The notes under the pieces: model-generated
Told to the model about the DNA's origin: nothing
The model's database searches: none
What the model saw: only the letters and a program-made list of their open reading frames with translations
Program-made: the position numbers and the translations under genes
In this document: piece by piece, positions 43,554-55,253 of the stretch
Layout of the letters: each line of letters starts with the position of its first letter
Numbering within the stretch: the first letter of the stretch is position 1
DNA from: Asterella californica
Taxonomy: Eukaryota; Streptophyta; Marchantiopsida; Marchantiales; Aytoniaceae
Assembly (NCBI GenBank): GCA_036924285.1
Contig: JAYKYS010000001.1
Location: forward strand, 33,603,501-33,667,500
Reading direction: 5' to 3'
Length of the DNA stretch: 64,000 bases

Positions 43554-44098
43554 ATGGCTTTGAAGGTAGCTGCAGTGTGTTTGCTACTCATGATCGTAGT
43601 CTGCACGGTGGATGCGCAGTGCAACAAACTCCAGTTCCAGGACTGCCTCAAGTATACAGCCAGGGGCAAGTCACTTCCGCCAAGAAACTCTGATTGTTGC
43701 TCCAAGGTTCGAGGGACTTCGGATCAGAACTGCCTGTGCAGTCTCGCGATGACACCATCCAGTCCTCCCCTCTATACCATCGACTTCGACCAGGTGCTGA
43801 AGTTCCCCAAAGCATGCGGGAAATATGTCCCTGCAGGTACCAGGTGCAATGGTAAGCATTCATCCTCTTCGTGTGTGAAAGTTTTAGAACCAGCGTCTGA
43901 GCTCGAGGCTTCCAGCTGTACTCGAGCCCTGTGATCTACGACGATCGCAGTAGTCGGTTTATAGGCCCGAGTTTCGATTGTTTGCCGCATATGTGTTCTG
44001 TGTGCCGAACCCCGGAATCTGACCACCATCTCATAATCAAACTGTGTGCTGTATACTGACTCCACGTTTCCGTTGCAGGCAAACCCGTTCCAGTCTGA
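43554..44098 (+). CDS. Non-specific lipid-transfer protein, gene 3 (two exons)
   Basis: Paralogue of the gene at 33,590 in duplication unit B. Exon 1 is 43,554-43,851, ending AATG before GTAAGC; exon 2 is 44,079-44,098, after CCGTTGCAG, giving KPVPV and stop. The intron is 227 bp against 283 bp in gene 1 and has diverged, whereas the exons are almost unchanged. The product is 105 residues, with a signal peptide (MALKVAAVCLLLMIVV) and all eight cysteines at the same positions as gene 1. Differences include VCTVDAQ for VSTVDAQ and KYVPAG for KSIPAG. Conserved TATA box, splice sites and reading frame suggest it is functional. Confidence 0.87.
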
Positions 44099-45179
44099 GC
44101 TGAAGCAATGAAGAACGGTGGATATTGCACAACCGACCTTCAATAGCTCCTAGAGATAGTAAAGGATAAGGAAGGCGATCGAGGCAATGGATAACAAATT
44201 GAACGGAGCAGTAGAGCAGAGGGTAGAGATCAAATGCTTGAAATCATTGTACCGTGTTCTCTTCCTGACCATGATATAAAGGGTTTTGCTCTGCACCGTT
44301 TACATGACGAAGTTCCCGCGGAATGTGACTGAATTGAAACTTTTTGTGTTCTCACTATGTCGTTTGAAACATCTGAGGACTAACTTGGTCAGGTTAGGAA
44401 ATGTCTCCTGTGTGACTGGACTGTGGGATCATGGATATATTACGCGGGATCGCAGTATATTCTGCGATATGCCAAGTCGGAAGGTGCGTTACGTGTATTA
44501 CCCCCGTTAACCTGTGTTGATGGATCAATATTACCACGGTTACGGTTGGCGCGTGAATACCATTTACTTGAGCTAAGTTAAGAACGGACATAACTGTATG
44601 GGAACTAAACTCGCTCGTCGCAGATTATATGTTCAGGCTAAAAGCTGGAAAGAAGCAGATATTTGATCGAGTGTATTCACCAAATTGAGACTGATCTTAT
44701 CATCTGCAATGGAAAGACCTAAAATGCCCATAACGTGGAAGAATGACTACTATGGTCGTAGCTTGATAATTTACTCCTGGATTACACGACAAAGAAATTC
44801 GTCAGTCTTTTATCCGAAGTGGCATGGACCTTGTCTTCCGGCTTGGCACATCGTAGAATGTCATAGTTCCACGTTCCAGTAACAGAGAAGGTGCCTCATA
44901 CATATCCTGACAAAGTTGATACTCGGATACTTCACAACAACATCATGAAATTACAGTGGTTTTCACATCAATAATACTCTGCCCGAACCCTGGCCAGTAT
45001 TGGTCATGAGAGGTCGAGTAGATGCCTTTATATATCAGAGAGAGTCAAACATGGGTTCCCCACTCCATCTGCGTGACTGAATGTTATTTCGGTTCCTCCA
45101 ACAAATGAGTAATTCAAACTGATAGGCTATCAGTTTGCATGAAATTTCCTTACGGTGCGATCAGTGAAAATGGCGTGAC

Positions 45180-45690
45180 GTCTAATCACAACCGACCTTC
45201 AAGGGCATTAGGGGTAGTAAAGATCGAAGGGGAGGTGACGCAATGGATAACAAACTGATCAGTAGAGCAGATGGTAGGGAATGTTTGAAATCATTCTACC
45301 GAGTCCTCTTCCTGATATAATGGGATTTACTCTCTACCGATTTACGTGAAGAAGTTACCGCGGAATGTGACTGATTTGTGTTCTCAAAGTGTCGTTTTGA
45401 AACAACTGAGGACAAACTTGGTCAGCAGATGACGTGTCTTCTGCGTGACCGAATTGTGGGGTTATGCCGGTGGATATTGCATGTGGTATTTACGGTTATG
45501 CTCTGCGATATGCGAAGCCGGAAGATGCGTTAAACCTGTATCACCTGCGTTAACCTGTGTTGATGACTCAACATTACCACGGTTATGTTGGTGCGTGTAT
45601 ACCATAATCGGAGTATAGTTTTAGAACGGAGACAACTGGATGGAACCAAAGTCGCTCGGTGCCAATGGATGGTGGAGACTTTGAGGCTGT
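45180..45690 (+). repeat. Extra copy of the lipid-transfer-protein 3' flank, no gene
   Basis: Matches about 44,120-44,620: CACAACCGACCTTCAA, GCAATGGATAACAAACTGA, TTGAAATCATTCTACCG, AACTTGGTCAGC and TAACCTGTGTTGATG occur in the same order. There is no coding exon in front of it, so it is either the rest of a deleted fourth gene copy or a local duplication of the flank alone. Confidence 0.75.
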
Positions 45691-45783
45691 ATATTCACCC
45701 CATGTACACTTAGACAGTGTACATGGGGTATAATTTAAAGTTAACCCTTTTCTTAGGAAGGGTTAGCTCTAAATTATAGCCTC
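45683..45783. repeat. Twin-hairpin element, copy 4 (closed by an outer stem)
   Basis: Outer inverted repeat GAGGCT...AGCCTC (45,683-45,688 and 45,778-45,783) encloses hairpin 1, CCCCATGTACAC / GTGTACATGGGG around TTAGACA, and hairpin 2, TAATTTAAAGTTAACCCTT paired with AGGGTTAGCTCTAAATTA. The predicted fold is a three-way junction of 101 bp. The first stem has a different sequence from the copies at 7143 and 9363, yet position, leader TATTCACC and pairing are kept. Confidence 0.6.
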
Positions 45784-48009
45784 AATTATCTATTCGATTC
45801 ATGACAGGAATTGACTTATATTCGGATAGTTTCAGGTGTGTTTACAGTGTTTATGGGTTTATGACTTTTTCTGAATGCCATGTGTTTTTTTCTCCTGTGA
45901 GATGTTCAAATTAGATATTTTAATATAGTATTTTAAATATAGTATTTTAAATTTAGATATTTGTTGTTTAAGTATTTGATGTCTTCAACCAGACACGTTT
46001 ATATATTCCTTCACTGAGTATATTTAAATTTTATAGTACCCCAAAAAGTGCATCTCAAAATCAAACGTCCTGGCTGGCGTGCAATCCCCGTTGAAACGGC
46101 AATACTCTAAATCTTCACACATGTCATGATCTACACTTGGTGATAGAAGTCATAATGATATATAACTCACACGAGTCCGAGCATGACATTAACTAACGAG
46201 GAATATGTTTTATCAAGTACTATGTTGATTTTCACTCATCCCATGTGTGTTGCACATGTTATGATGCGAGATCATGACAAAATTGATGACAAGGCATGCA
46301 AAAAAGCGTTATACGAACAATGTGATGAGACTTGTGATCGATTCTCCAGTCCATGACCACATTGGGAGCATGTGGTCAGAGTTTAAACAAGACCCACGTT
46401 ATATACCTGCATACAACTCGACAATGGAAGGTGTGGGGCTGATTTCAGCTCTTGGTGATGAAAGAGAACGGAGTCGTCATGAGTCATAAGCGTTGTTTGG
46501 GTTCTCGGAGCTGCCAAGTACTATCGCCGTTGGTGCTATATTGAGATCTGAGTAGTGTCTTGGAGCATGCATGCTTTACCTTGTTGGAATGCTGGTAGGT
46601 CAGGGTGTACAACAAGTTGTATCGAGATTCGATCAAGTTGGTTGAGCGATCCTATAGTATCTTTCGATTGTATCAAATAGAGTTGTGGCGGTCAAATTGA
46701 TGGGTAGCTAGCGTCGCTGAGAAGTTGTTAAATCATGCTTTTAGTGATTTAGAGTTACTTGCATGCAGATAGTACAGAGCTGAGTATTTCAGATAGAGTA
46801 CAAAAAGATTATATGTAACACAAATTTGTACAACTTATACTTATCATTGGATCATAGCAACCTTTAACCTTGAATCAAGAGATACAAGGTCACTTGTACG
46901 AGAAGACATAATAGAGAGCATAAGGGTTGAAAGATCAAGGTTCAGAGCCAACTGTTCAAGTCACCTACCTCTACACAGCCATATACCCCGTGTATTCCTA
47001 GACAGAAAAACACGTTATGGCAATTTCAACAACAAGCTCTTCTCCAAATTGCTCGAAAATGACCAAAGTGACAATAGATGTGATAAAAAAAATCTGAACT
47101 CGCTATAACTGAAGTATCTTTGAAATTTGAGACCTCAGTCCTCTCAAACTAGTCGACCAATGATGATCAAACTTCACAAGAAGTGTGATTGGACCCTTCA
47201 CTCCTACCTTGAACAATTTTCAGATCGAAATCTCAAACCAATTCTCAGATATGGATCAAACCGTAAGTGCTAACTTAAGAGCTTTACAGATCCAAGTACA
47301 TTTGATCCAAGATTATGAACAAACTACTTGACCATTTGAGGTGAAACTTCCCAAGTATCTTACTGATAAGACATACTTCAATCCTGAAAAGTTTCACTCA
47401 GAAATTCGACTCAGAACTCAAGCAATAGCAAATTATCCATGACTATCACAGTTCGCTGTTTTCACCTTATCACGTCTGTACTTCTCAACTTCACTCGGTC
47501 GGTTCACAATCCGAATTTATCAAGAATCTGATGAAATTGATATCAAAACGACCAGCACGTTGTCAACTCTCCAACCCAACAGACAGCTCCTCAAAACTCC
47601 TCACGAGTCTCTCGAAACAACTAGAAACGTAGCGGTAGATACGAATTTCATCCCCCTCCACTCAATCGATCATAACGCCCTCATCCTTCCATCAAATCGA
47701 TCAATTCTTCAGCCCAGATTGTAGCCTCGGTCGAGAGCTTTCCAACCATACCCTTCGTTTCGCAAATGGTCCTCTGAAGCCTCCAAAAACCACAGAAACG
47801 TTGCGAGGATCAGCTAGAACACCATTGGTCCAAAAGTAGACCAATAAGAGCAAAAAGAGCTTTACTTTTATCTTTTCTCCACTCAACTTTTTCCCCTAGA
47901 TCGAATTTTTACTCCCAAGGAGACACAAGACATCAACAAGACTCTAAGACCTCAGAAAATCCTTCAGATATGTCGACGGATACTTTGCGATCCGTAACTA
48001 CACAGAAGC
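45784..48009. other. No recognised gene
   Basis: AT-rich. At 46,975-47,025 the block CCATATACCCCGTGTATTCC-TAGAC recurs, diverged, near 54,165 and 57,832, so part of it belongs to the repeat mosaic further right. Confidence 0.4.
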
Positions 48010-48745
48010 GCTCAACCAGAATGAAACGATTGAGTCGTAGACTAATACAAAGTCAATATCACAACCTGGAAACAATCTTCAATAAAAGGTACGACAAAAG
48101 AAAACGGCGAAGCTATCACTCGGTTGAAATATTCTTACTCGAAGTTTCTCACGATCCAAGCCCCATGATTGATCTTCAGTCTGCAATAACATCGGACATC
48201 GACCCAAAGGTTGAAAGGAACATTCGATGGGTAGTTGAGATCCATTGTTCCTCACAACAAGATGTACACCGTCATATCTCAAGTCTCTCTGTATGTAACG
48301 ATCGGAAGGATCACCGGAAGCTGTAACTCCATCACCCTCCTCATGAATTCATCGCCAAAGTACGCAACTAACCACTGTCGAAAGTGATCGCGGTGGATGC
48401 AATGAAGCTTGATGTGAAACGGATTCAGAAAAGGAAGATCCGGAGCCGGTATCAAACCTCCGTCCATAACCACCACGCTTGCAGTTCTTCACTTCTCCAT
48501 GAAGTGAAGAGACTGACCTCTGAGAACCCTCACAAATCACCCGTTGAGAGAAAATGTCATATGAACCCTCGACCCACCATTTTATACACAAATACGACGA
48601 CAAGGATCACTGAAGTGAATGCGTACAGATCGATGACTCAGCACGTTCCTCTATCGTGCGATCACTTAAACAGATAGTCGCGATTGTGGCACCCATCACA
48701 CCGTTCGGCGAGTTACGTGATACAGTTCACGAAACACAACTTACG
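48010..48745 (-). mobile_element. Repeat family P, copy 1 (conserved unknown reading frame)
   Basis: Same sequence family as 55,254-56,040 (direct) and 56,190-56,865 (inverted), with a shorter match at 53,130-53,310. On its minus strand 48,476-48,279 reads MDGGLIPAPDLPFLNPFHIK then LHCIHRDHFRQWLVAYFGDE and FMRRVMELQLPVILPIVTY. The same peptide, with many silent codon changes, is found at 56,385-56,570. Probably part of a transposon protein; no known family recognised. Confidence 0.5.
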
Positions 48746-50439
48746 TTTCACAAGAATTTCACACAAGACCCGAACCACAACACGACAACGTCATCTATGT
48801 CTTGGATTGACATTAGATGGAGTTTCGCCACACAAGACAATGAAAATGTAACATTAGACATGCTAGTTGTTTTGATGAATTATAATCTTCCTCCATGGTT
48901 GACAACAAAAAAATATCATTTGTTTCTCTCATTGATAATACCAAGTATACTCTAATGTCATCTATCATCACTTTCTTCTGTTATTCACATATGACGTACT
49001 TGTGTTCTTCACATCAGATCCGGTTTTGATACTGATATATTAGCACTTACATGTTCATGTCCTAAGCAAGTCAAGTTTCTAGATACTTACTTGGAGTCAC
49101 AGATAGAAGAGCTTGACCAAATATGAAAAGGCATGGACGCTTATGATGGACGGACACACTTTCTAGGATATTTACATTGAAAGTAATAACCATGTGATCA
49201 TGCATGATTATCTCGAGTTAGAATATATTTCAGGTTTAAAGACAAAGGGTTATCGTGCATGTCTCACATGCGGTCTTAATTTACAAGCGATACATTATTC
49301 ATACATACACAAGGTGATTTACTTGAGATATATGAAGTACCTACCTCTTGATGATCAGACCTATACCCTTGCGATGTTTGGCTTCTCATTGACTTCAAAC
49401 TATATCTGCTTTTGAGAGTTGAGATGGACAAGAAGGTGGCAAAAATGTCTCAAAAGTCGATATTATATAATCTTTCATATTGGAGAGTAAGTACTCCTCA
49501 CGATCATGATCAAGTGCACTTTGACTATTACAATCTAAGATTGTGAGCAACGTATACGTGTTGTTAACGACTCATTTTGTGATCTTGTAGTATCTTCTTG
49601 TCAATCTTTTGCTTAATCTCATTCACATCGAAAGGAATGTCAAAAAATCCATCATCAAACTTTTGTTTGGAGAGAATGATGGATTCGCATTGAGAGGAGC
49701 ATGTGAGAAGATGGGCATGCACCAAGATGAATGAAGTTTAGACATCAAATGCAGGCGACGAGAGTATAAGTCCAACACCTTGGGTCATGACCTCACAACA
49801 ATGCAAGATATTCAAGGACAGAATAGTTGTCATGTGTTTCTCTACAGATTATGATGCATGCTTGCGTAAAGCATTTTCTATTGACAATTCAACATGACCT
49901 AGTGGATTGAAGACACATAACTACCATAAGTTGTTATCACATGTGTTTCTTGCATGTATATAAGACTTAGCGAGTCCCAACGTACGAGAGGCGATTTATG
50001 ACCTTTCAAAACTATTGTGATAAACTCAGATGTTTAGTTATTATTAGTAAAGTCCGCTCTTTCACGATGTATATAGTTTCTTATAAGTGTTAACAAGTGC
50101 ATATGTGTTGATACGTTGTCACAAGTTGGTATGCTCGAAAGAGATCATCGTAAACACCATATCTCAAATATGACAGTATTTACTGCTCAAACTTTTTGCA
50201 AGTTGAAATGAGCATTTCCTCAATCGTTCTTTGAAATTTGTGAAGCCTTGTATTTTCATTTTGATTGAAAATTTTATTTTTGTTAATAAAGAAGTAGATT
50301 AGTTAGCATAGATGACAAGATAGAATAGATTTAGTTGTAGTATAGAGATTCTTCACCGAAGTATATATTTGAGCGGAAATGAAGAACTACGAAGTGTATA
50401 TCTTTAGTATGATAGATTGGTTGCATTCTAAAGACGAAG
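48746..50439. other. No recognised gene
   Basis: AT-rich, with only short frames and no motifs. No LTR, TIR or RNA gene seen. Confidence 0.35.
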
Positions 50440-51598
50440 AGCTTTCTAAGAATACCCTATTTGCTGAGAATGGATGTCAGACAACGAAGTTATGATCTCA
50501 AGAAGAATGACCGAAGTATGACGGAAGTTAGTACAACTTCGTCGATGAAGGCCAGGAGGAACTTCGCACGTGAGGAGCGACAGGAAAAAGATATAAGAAA
50601 GGAGTCGGAACATTTCACTTTTATTATTTTCGTTCGCAAATTTACTGAAGCGCTTCAGAAATAGAAAGTAGAAATCGACGAAGTGCAACTTCATAGCTTT
50701 TGAGTGGAAGGAATCAGAAGAGAAGAAGAACTTCACACTTTGTGACCCGAAGAACTTCATACTACCTCAGCAGGTGGAAGAATACGTAGAATGTAGACTT
50801 CACGAAAGACAATAGCGAGGCTGAAGTCGTTTGCGATAAAGTGATCTGATTTTCGATCCTATGCAAGACAGCTTGAGGACATGAGGTTGTCCTTTCTACT
50901 TCAGAATTGGAGCATTGTGTCGGCAGACTTGGTGAATGAATCTTGATATGTGGAGGACACTCTTCGTCCGGACCGTGAGGAAGATCGTGAGAACTGGACA
51001 CTTCAGAACTCGAGATATGTGTTGAGGATTGACGAGGTATGGCAAGAAGGAGACTTAATGTACGAGAGTACCACGAAGGCGTCTTCGGACGAAGTGGCCA
51101 AGTGGCCAAGTACAATGAGCTCTCCACGACAATGTTAGTGAGGACGAATGGATTCAAGATACAAAGTTACAAAGATCTGTTCCGAAGAGCTATTGCAAGG
51201 GCGTTGATATTATCAAACCCTATCGCATTTCATACTTAACCAATTGGCCGGTGCATTTCATCAGACTAATACTTGCGAGACAGAAGACGTATTGGGCAAA
51301 GATCTTCCACCTTCACATTCAGAAGTTATAGAATACATTCCACGAAGACGGATCGATATACTTCGCAGTCTTTGCCACAGTGTTCTACAAAAGGGGTACA
51401 CTTGTTGACACCAGCCAAAGAAGAAAAATATGGACCGAAGGCGTGGGAGGAAGACTGAATGAACTTAGAGCCGACGCCTAGAAGAGACGACATGACGACA
51501 CCCGTGACTTCTGCAGGATGAAGAAAAGAATGACTGAAGAAGGAACACGAGGAGGATCTACTTCACGGAGAAAGAAGAAGACGAAAGAACTTCGAGAA
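50440..51598. repeat. CGAAG-rich repeat region
   Basis: Dense GAAG/CGAAG words (AACTTCG, ACGAAG, CGAAGT). The same bias, in the opposite orientation (CTTCG), marks 54,600-55,250 and 61,700-64,000. Open frames on both strands are short. It may be an eroded, inverted relative of the element at 61,330-64,000, but no long exact match was found. Confidence 0.35.
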
Positions 51599-51770
51599 TT
51601 ATTTTGGTTCAAGCTCTTGAGGGTGTGAGAGTGTTTTAGAGTTACAACTCAATATATAGTGCCAAGTAGGAGATAAAGTGATCTCCAATATTCTCTCGTA
51701 TTGATCCATTTTTTACCAATCGGATTCAACCAAGTTCTATGGACGGATTCCAGATTTCAGAGACTTTCTT
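51599..51770 (+). repeat. Direct repeat Q, copy 1
   Basis: ATTATTTTGGTTCAAGCTCT-TGAGGGTGTGAGAGTGTTTT matches 56,867-56,910, and the similarity continues through GAGATAAAGTGATCTC. Copy 2 lies just outside the 1.6-kb palindrome. Confidence 0.7.
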
Positions 51771-52440
51771 GAGGTCATCATATTGTTCTCAAGAAGATAA
51801 ATAGAGCGATAGGAAGAAAAGTTAAGTTCAATGCGAGTTACATTTGAAGAAGGTCGCTTAAGGAAAAAATAATCTTTAGTGAGAATTTGTGATGCAAAAT
51901 GCATCGCAAATATATTTATGATGTGTAGAACATCACAAATTTAGAGTTTTATAAACATGTGATGCAAATTGTTTCGCAAACAACTTGCGATGCTCTATGC
52001 ATCACAAATTGAGATGGATTTTGAATATAAAATCGAGGTATAGTATGTAAGCATTCAGGGTTCGAATTGACTCCTACGGACATTATACAAGCTAAGACTA
52101 GCAAGACATCATGATACATCGAATTTTGACACTCAAGTGTGCAGAAACAAAACATGAACCATTTCTTGCAAGTTCTAACGCTAGGTATGTTTTTCAACCT
52201 CAAATCGATCTACCAGCTTGCTAACAAACGTGTTTTTTGTGAAAATGAGACAATGCATGTCAGGATTGAATGAAAAACTCATCAATCAGGTCAAAAGTGA
52301 AACCCATTGGTCTTAAGTACCTCCACCTCCTCTCCACCTCCTCGTAGTCCAATATGCACCTTCAATGTTCAATTTGAGCTCCATGAAGTTCACATTACAC
52401 CTTAGCAGCAACATTGTAGTAGTAGAACACCTCACTAGCA
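51771..52440 (+). repeat. Long inverted repeat S, left arm
   Basis: Reverse-complementary to about 58,390-58,990: ATCATATTGTTCTCAAGAA, TAAGGAAAAAATAATCTT, AAACATGAACCATTTCTTGC, TTTTTCAACCTCAAATCGAT and CACCTCCTCGTAGTC all recur inverted. Relative to the Q-R unit at 56,867-57,500 this arm is additional sequence between Q and R, suggesting it was inserted there. It includes GATGCATCAC motifs like those of the CACTA-like arrays. Confidence 0.7.
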
Positions 52441-52449
52441 CTCTTGAGT

Positions 52450-53110
52450 TGTGATCGTTCAAAGTCAAGAGGATCAAATCGATACCCCAAGTCACGTTTC
52501 TAAGTACCTTGAGAGTGTGAGAGATGATCTTTTGATATTGTCAATGTGATTGGATAGTTGACGTTGTGTTGGTTGCACTGATGTAAACTAGTCGTACGTT
52601 TGGGTTGGATTTGACCTTTGAATGGTCGATTGAAGTTGACTGTAATAGTTGAGAGACACAAATAAAATAGTTTTTGCTTGCGTTGTTTCATGAGCATGGG
52701 GTAGAATCTCCAAGTGAAAATCTCCAAGATTGAAGTATACTCTATCAGCTTACTACTTGTGAAATTTCAACTCTTTTGGTGTAGAGAATCTATATGGGTC
52801 GTGGATTTTAGTCATTGAGGTCTGTAGAGCTCATAAGATAGCATAGACGAAATGCTTGGTCCATTTTGAACAATTGGTTTGGGTTCTGAAGTCGAAATTT
52901 CATATAGTAGTAGTGAGGAGTCAGAAGGAATGTCTTGTGAAGTTTGAGTTGGGAGCAATAGACTGTCTAAGTTCATATTACAACGTGAGAGAGCTATGTT
53001 GTGAATTTGGTGCAGAGATCACAGTAAAAAAAGACGTTACACTATCTCAAAATTGATAATCGAGAATCTCTAACTGCAAGGTGAGGACTTAGAAACCGAG
53101 ACAAATAGAT
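52450..53110 (+). repeat. Direct repeat R, copy 1
   Basis: Shares GATCGTTCAAAGTCA, TGAGAGATGATCTTTTGATA, TTGTCAA, ATTGGATAGTTGA and GTGAAAATCTCCA with copies at 53,310 and 57,170. No coding frame is conserved. Confidence 0.7.
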
Positions 53111-53129
53111 AGTCTTAGATTTTCTATTT

Positions 53130-53310
53130 TTGAATCCATTCCATATCAAGCTTCACTACATCCATTGTGATCACTTTCGATAGTGATTCGTGTTTACTTT
53201 GGAGAAGAGTTCATGGAGAGGATGATGGACTTGTCTACTCTACTGATCCTTCTAATCGTCACATACGAACATAATTGGACTTGACTGTGTACATCTTACT
53301 TTGATGAGTA
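53130..53310 (+). repeat. Repeat family P, short copy
   Basis: CCATTCCATATCAAGCTTCA-CTACATCCATTG matches the palindrome's right arm near 56,430. Translated, it gives NPFHIKLHYIHCDHFR before two stops, the same peptide as at 48,279-48,476. Confidence 0.6.
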
Positions 53311-54060
53311 AATGTCTTTAGAGTTTGAGATATGATCTTTTGACTTTATCAAAAGGATTGGAGAGTTGATGCCATGTTGATCGCATTGATGTAAATTAGT
53401 TGGTTTGACCTCGAAATCATTGACTGAAGTTGAATGTAACAATATGAGAGATAAAAGTATTCGTTTGTCTTAGATTCAAATCTTGAGTTGTTTCAAGAGC
53501 ATTGGGTCGAATCTTTGAGTGAAAATTTCTAAGATTAGAGTGTGCTTTATCGACTTACTATCTGTGCAATTTCAGCTCATTTGGTTAAGAGAAGGTGTCG
53601 AGGTTGTGGATTTTGAATACTAAGGTCTATAAAGCTCATAAGTTAACACAGACGAAGGGATTGGTCCATTTTGAGCAATTCGTTTGGGGTCTAAAGCTGA
53701 AATTTCAAAGACTAGTATTGGATGGTCAAGGAGAATTTTCTATGAAGTTTGAACTCAACTGGAAGTTCGAGTTGAGAGCAATAGGTTGTCGAAGTTCATA
53801 TTACAACATGACGAGTTTGGAAGAGAAGAGAGATTTATTTCATCCATAACTCTTGGTTGGTCTTGAACAAACGGCTTGAGGTATGAGGTGGAATTTCTTG
53901 AGGTGCTCTAAGTGAGTCAAGGGAGCTATGTTGTGAATTTGATGTAGAGATCACAATAAACAAAGACGTTACACTATCTCAAAGTTGTTGATTGAGAATC
54001 TCTAACTGTAAGGTTCAGACGATTGAAACTGGTCGGTCCTCTCTCCTATTGCGCATCTGG
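53310..54060 (+). repeat. Direct repeat R, copy 2
   Basis: Follows copy 1 in tandem with about 200 bp (family P fragment) between them. Shared words include GGTCCATTTTGA, CATATTACAAC and AAAGACGTTACACTATCTCA. Confidence 0.7.
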
Positions 54061-54246
54061 CAGACAAATAGATATCAGAGTCGAGATAAAGATTGATCGA
54101 CTGGGTAGTGAGAGCATAAGGATTTTTACCGAGTTGATCTAAGATCTTGCTGTATCTCTCTACAGCTAAATATCTCGTGTATTCCGAGACCAAACCTCAC
54201 GCTTTACGATAGCATATCAAATGAACAAGCAAGTAGATATGAATAT

Positions 54247-55253
54247 TGTAACACACAAGAAAATAGAAAGATGCTCAAAAGTACTAATATAAGGATCGAA
54301 CCCACAGAAATGCAAATAAATATTATCTAAATATAATAAACAAGTGACAAATGTGATTCTTTATGATTATCTTTTATTCTCACAGGTAGAAATTAGTCTT
54401 GGTAGAGATCAAACTCAGTTCTATCCAACAAGATAGAGTTGATAATCTTGACAAATAACATAACGTATACTAAATAGGTCAAGGATCTCAAGAAAAAGAT
54501 AAACAACAAAGATACAGAGCCACGAATAACAAGTCTTAGTAGAGAAGTACTGCTGAAGCGCTACTAAGTAGCTTCTATCATCATAAATGTTAAGTATCTT
54601 CACGCTGAGTTATCTTCTCTACTACTGTTCTCGGAAACTCTAACGAAGAAGACTCTTCTTTTGCCAAAGTACGAAGTCCAACTTCTTCGGAGTGACTTTC
54701 TAAGAAGAACTTCACCACGAAGATACTTCTTAAGAAGAACAACTTCCTCCAAAGTAACTTCGTCATAAAATCAACAACTACAAAGTTAGTTTACTGTAGT
54801 AAACTAACTTTGTAGTTGTTGGTTTGTTCTCAGACTTCATCACAAACTTCGTACTCTGATTTCAGTTGTAATTGACAAAGAACTTCGTCACCAAGACTAA
54901 CTTCTACCACAAAACACTATGAAACTTCGTAGGTAAAACTCCGAAGAAGACAAGTACACAATGGCTCTATAAACTTCAGAAAAAGAAATCCAAAATAACA
55001 AACACATAGAGGTCCTGAGAATGAACAACACAACACTTATATACAACTTCGTCTGAAGATGACGGCTCTCACTTCCTAAGAAGAAGGAATATACATCTTC
55101 GTCGTTAGAGTAAGAAGTTTGTGACGAAGTCTAAGAACAAACCAGCAACTATGAAGTTAGTTTACTGCTAAAGAGCTACCGTCCACTCGAAGTCGCGTCA
55201 GTAGCTCCTTCTCCAAAATGTCGAGTTCGATGACGAAACACGAAGTCATTACT
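54247..55253. repeat. Repeat family T, copy 1 (CTTCG-rich)
   Basis: Begins TGTAACACACAAGAAAATAG and shares with 61,330-62,310 the block TAAGGATCG..CCCAC, TTTATTCTCAC/TTATTCTCACGG, and then long CTTCG-rich sequence including TTTGTTCTCAGA. Two copies starting with TGTAACA suggest an element end such as an LTR, but a matching CA terminus was not found. Confidence 0.5.
54772..54821. repeat. Perfect 24-bp-arm palindrome
   Basis: CAACAACTACAAAGTTAGTT-TACT, then GT, then its exact reverse complement. The right arm and 40 bp of flank recur inverted at about 55,107-55,165, so the arm has three positions in 400 bp. Confidence 0.9.

Larger units (their letters stand above)
42090..45150 (+). repeat. Segmental duplication unit B (lipid-transfer-protein unit)
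   Basis: Homologous over about 3 kb with unit A (32,107-35,110). Its first 60 bp (CTAAAACAGGTGGATCGAGT to GGAGAAGG) align with 16,046-16,104, left of the LINE. It contains gene 3. Confidence 0.8.
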
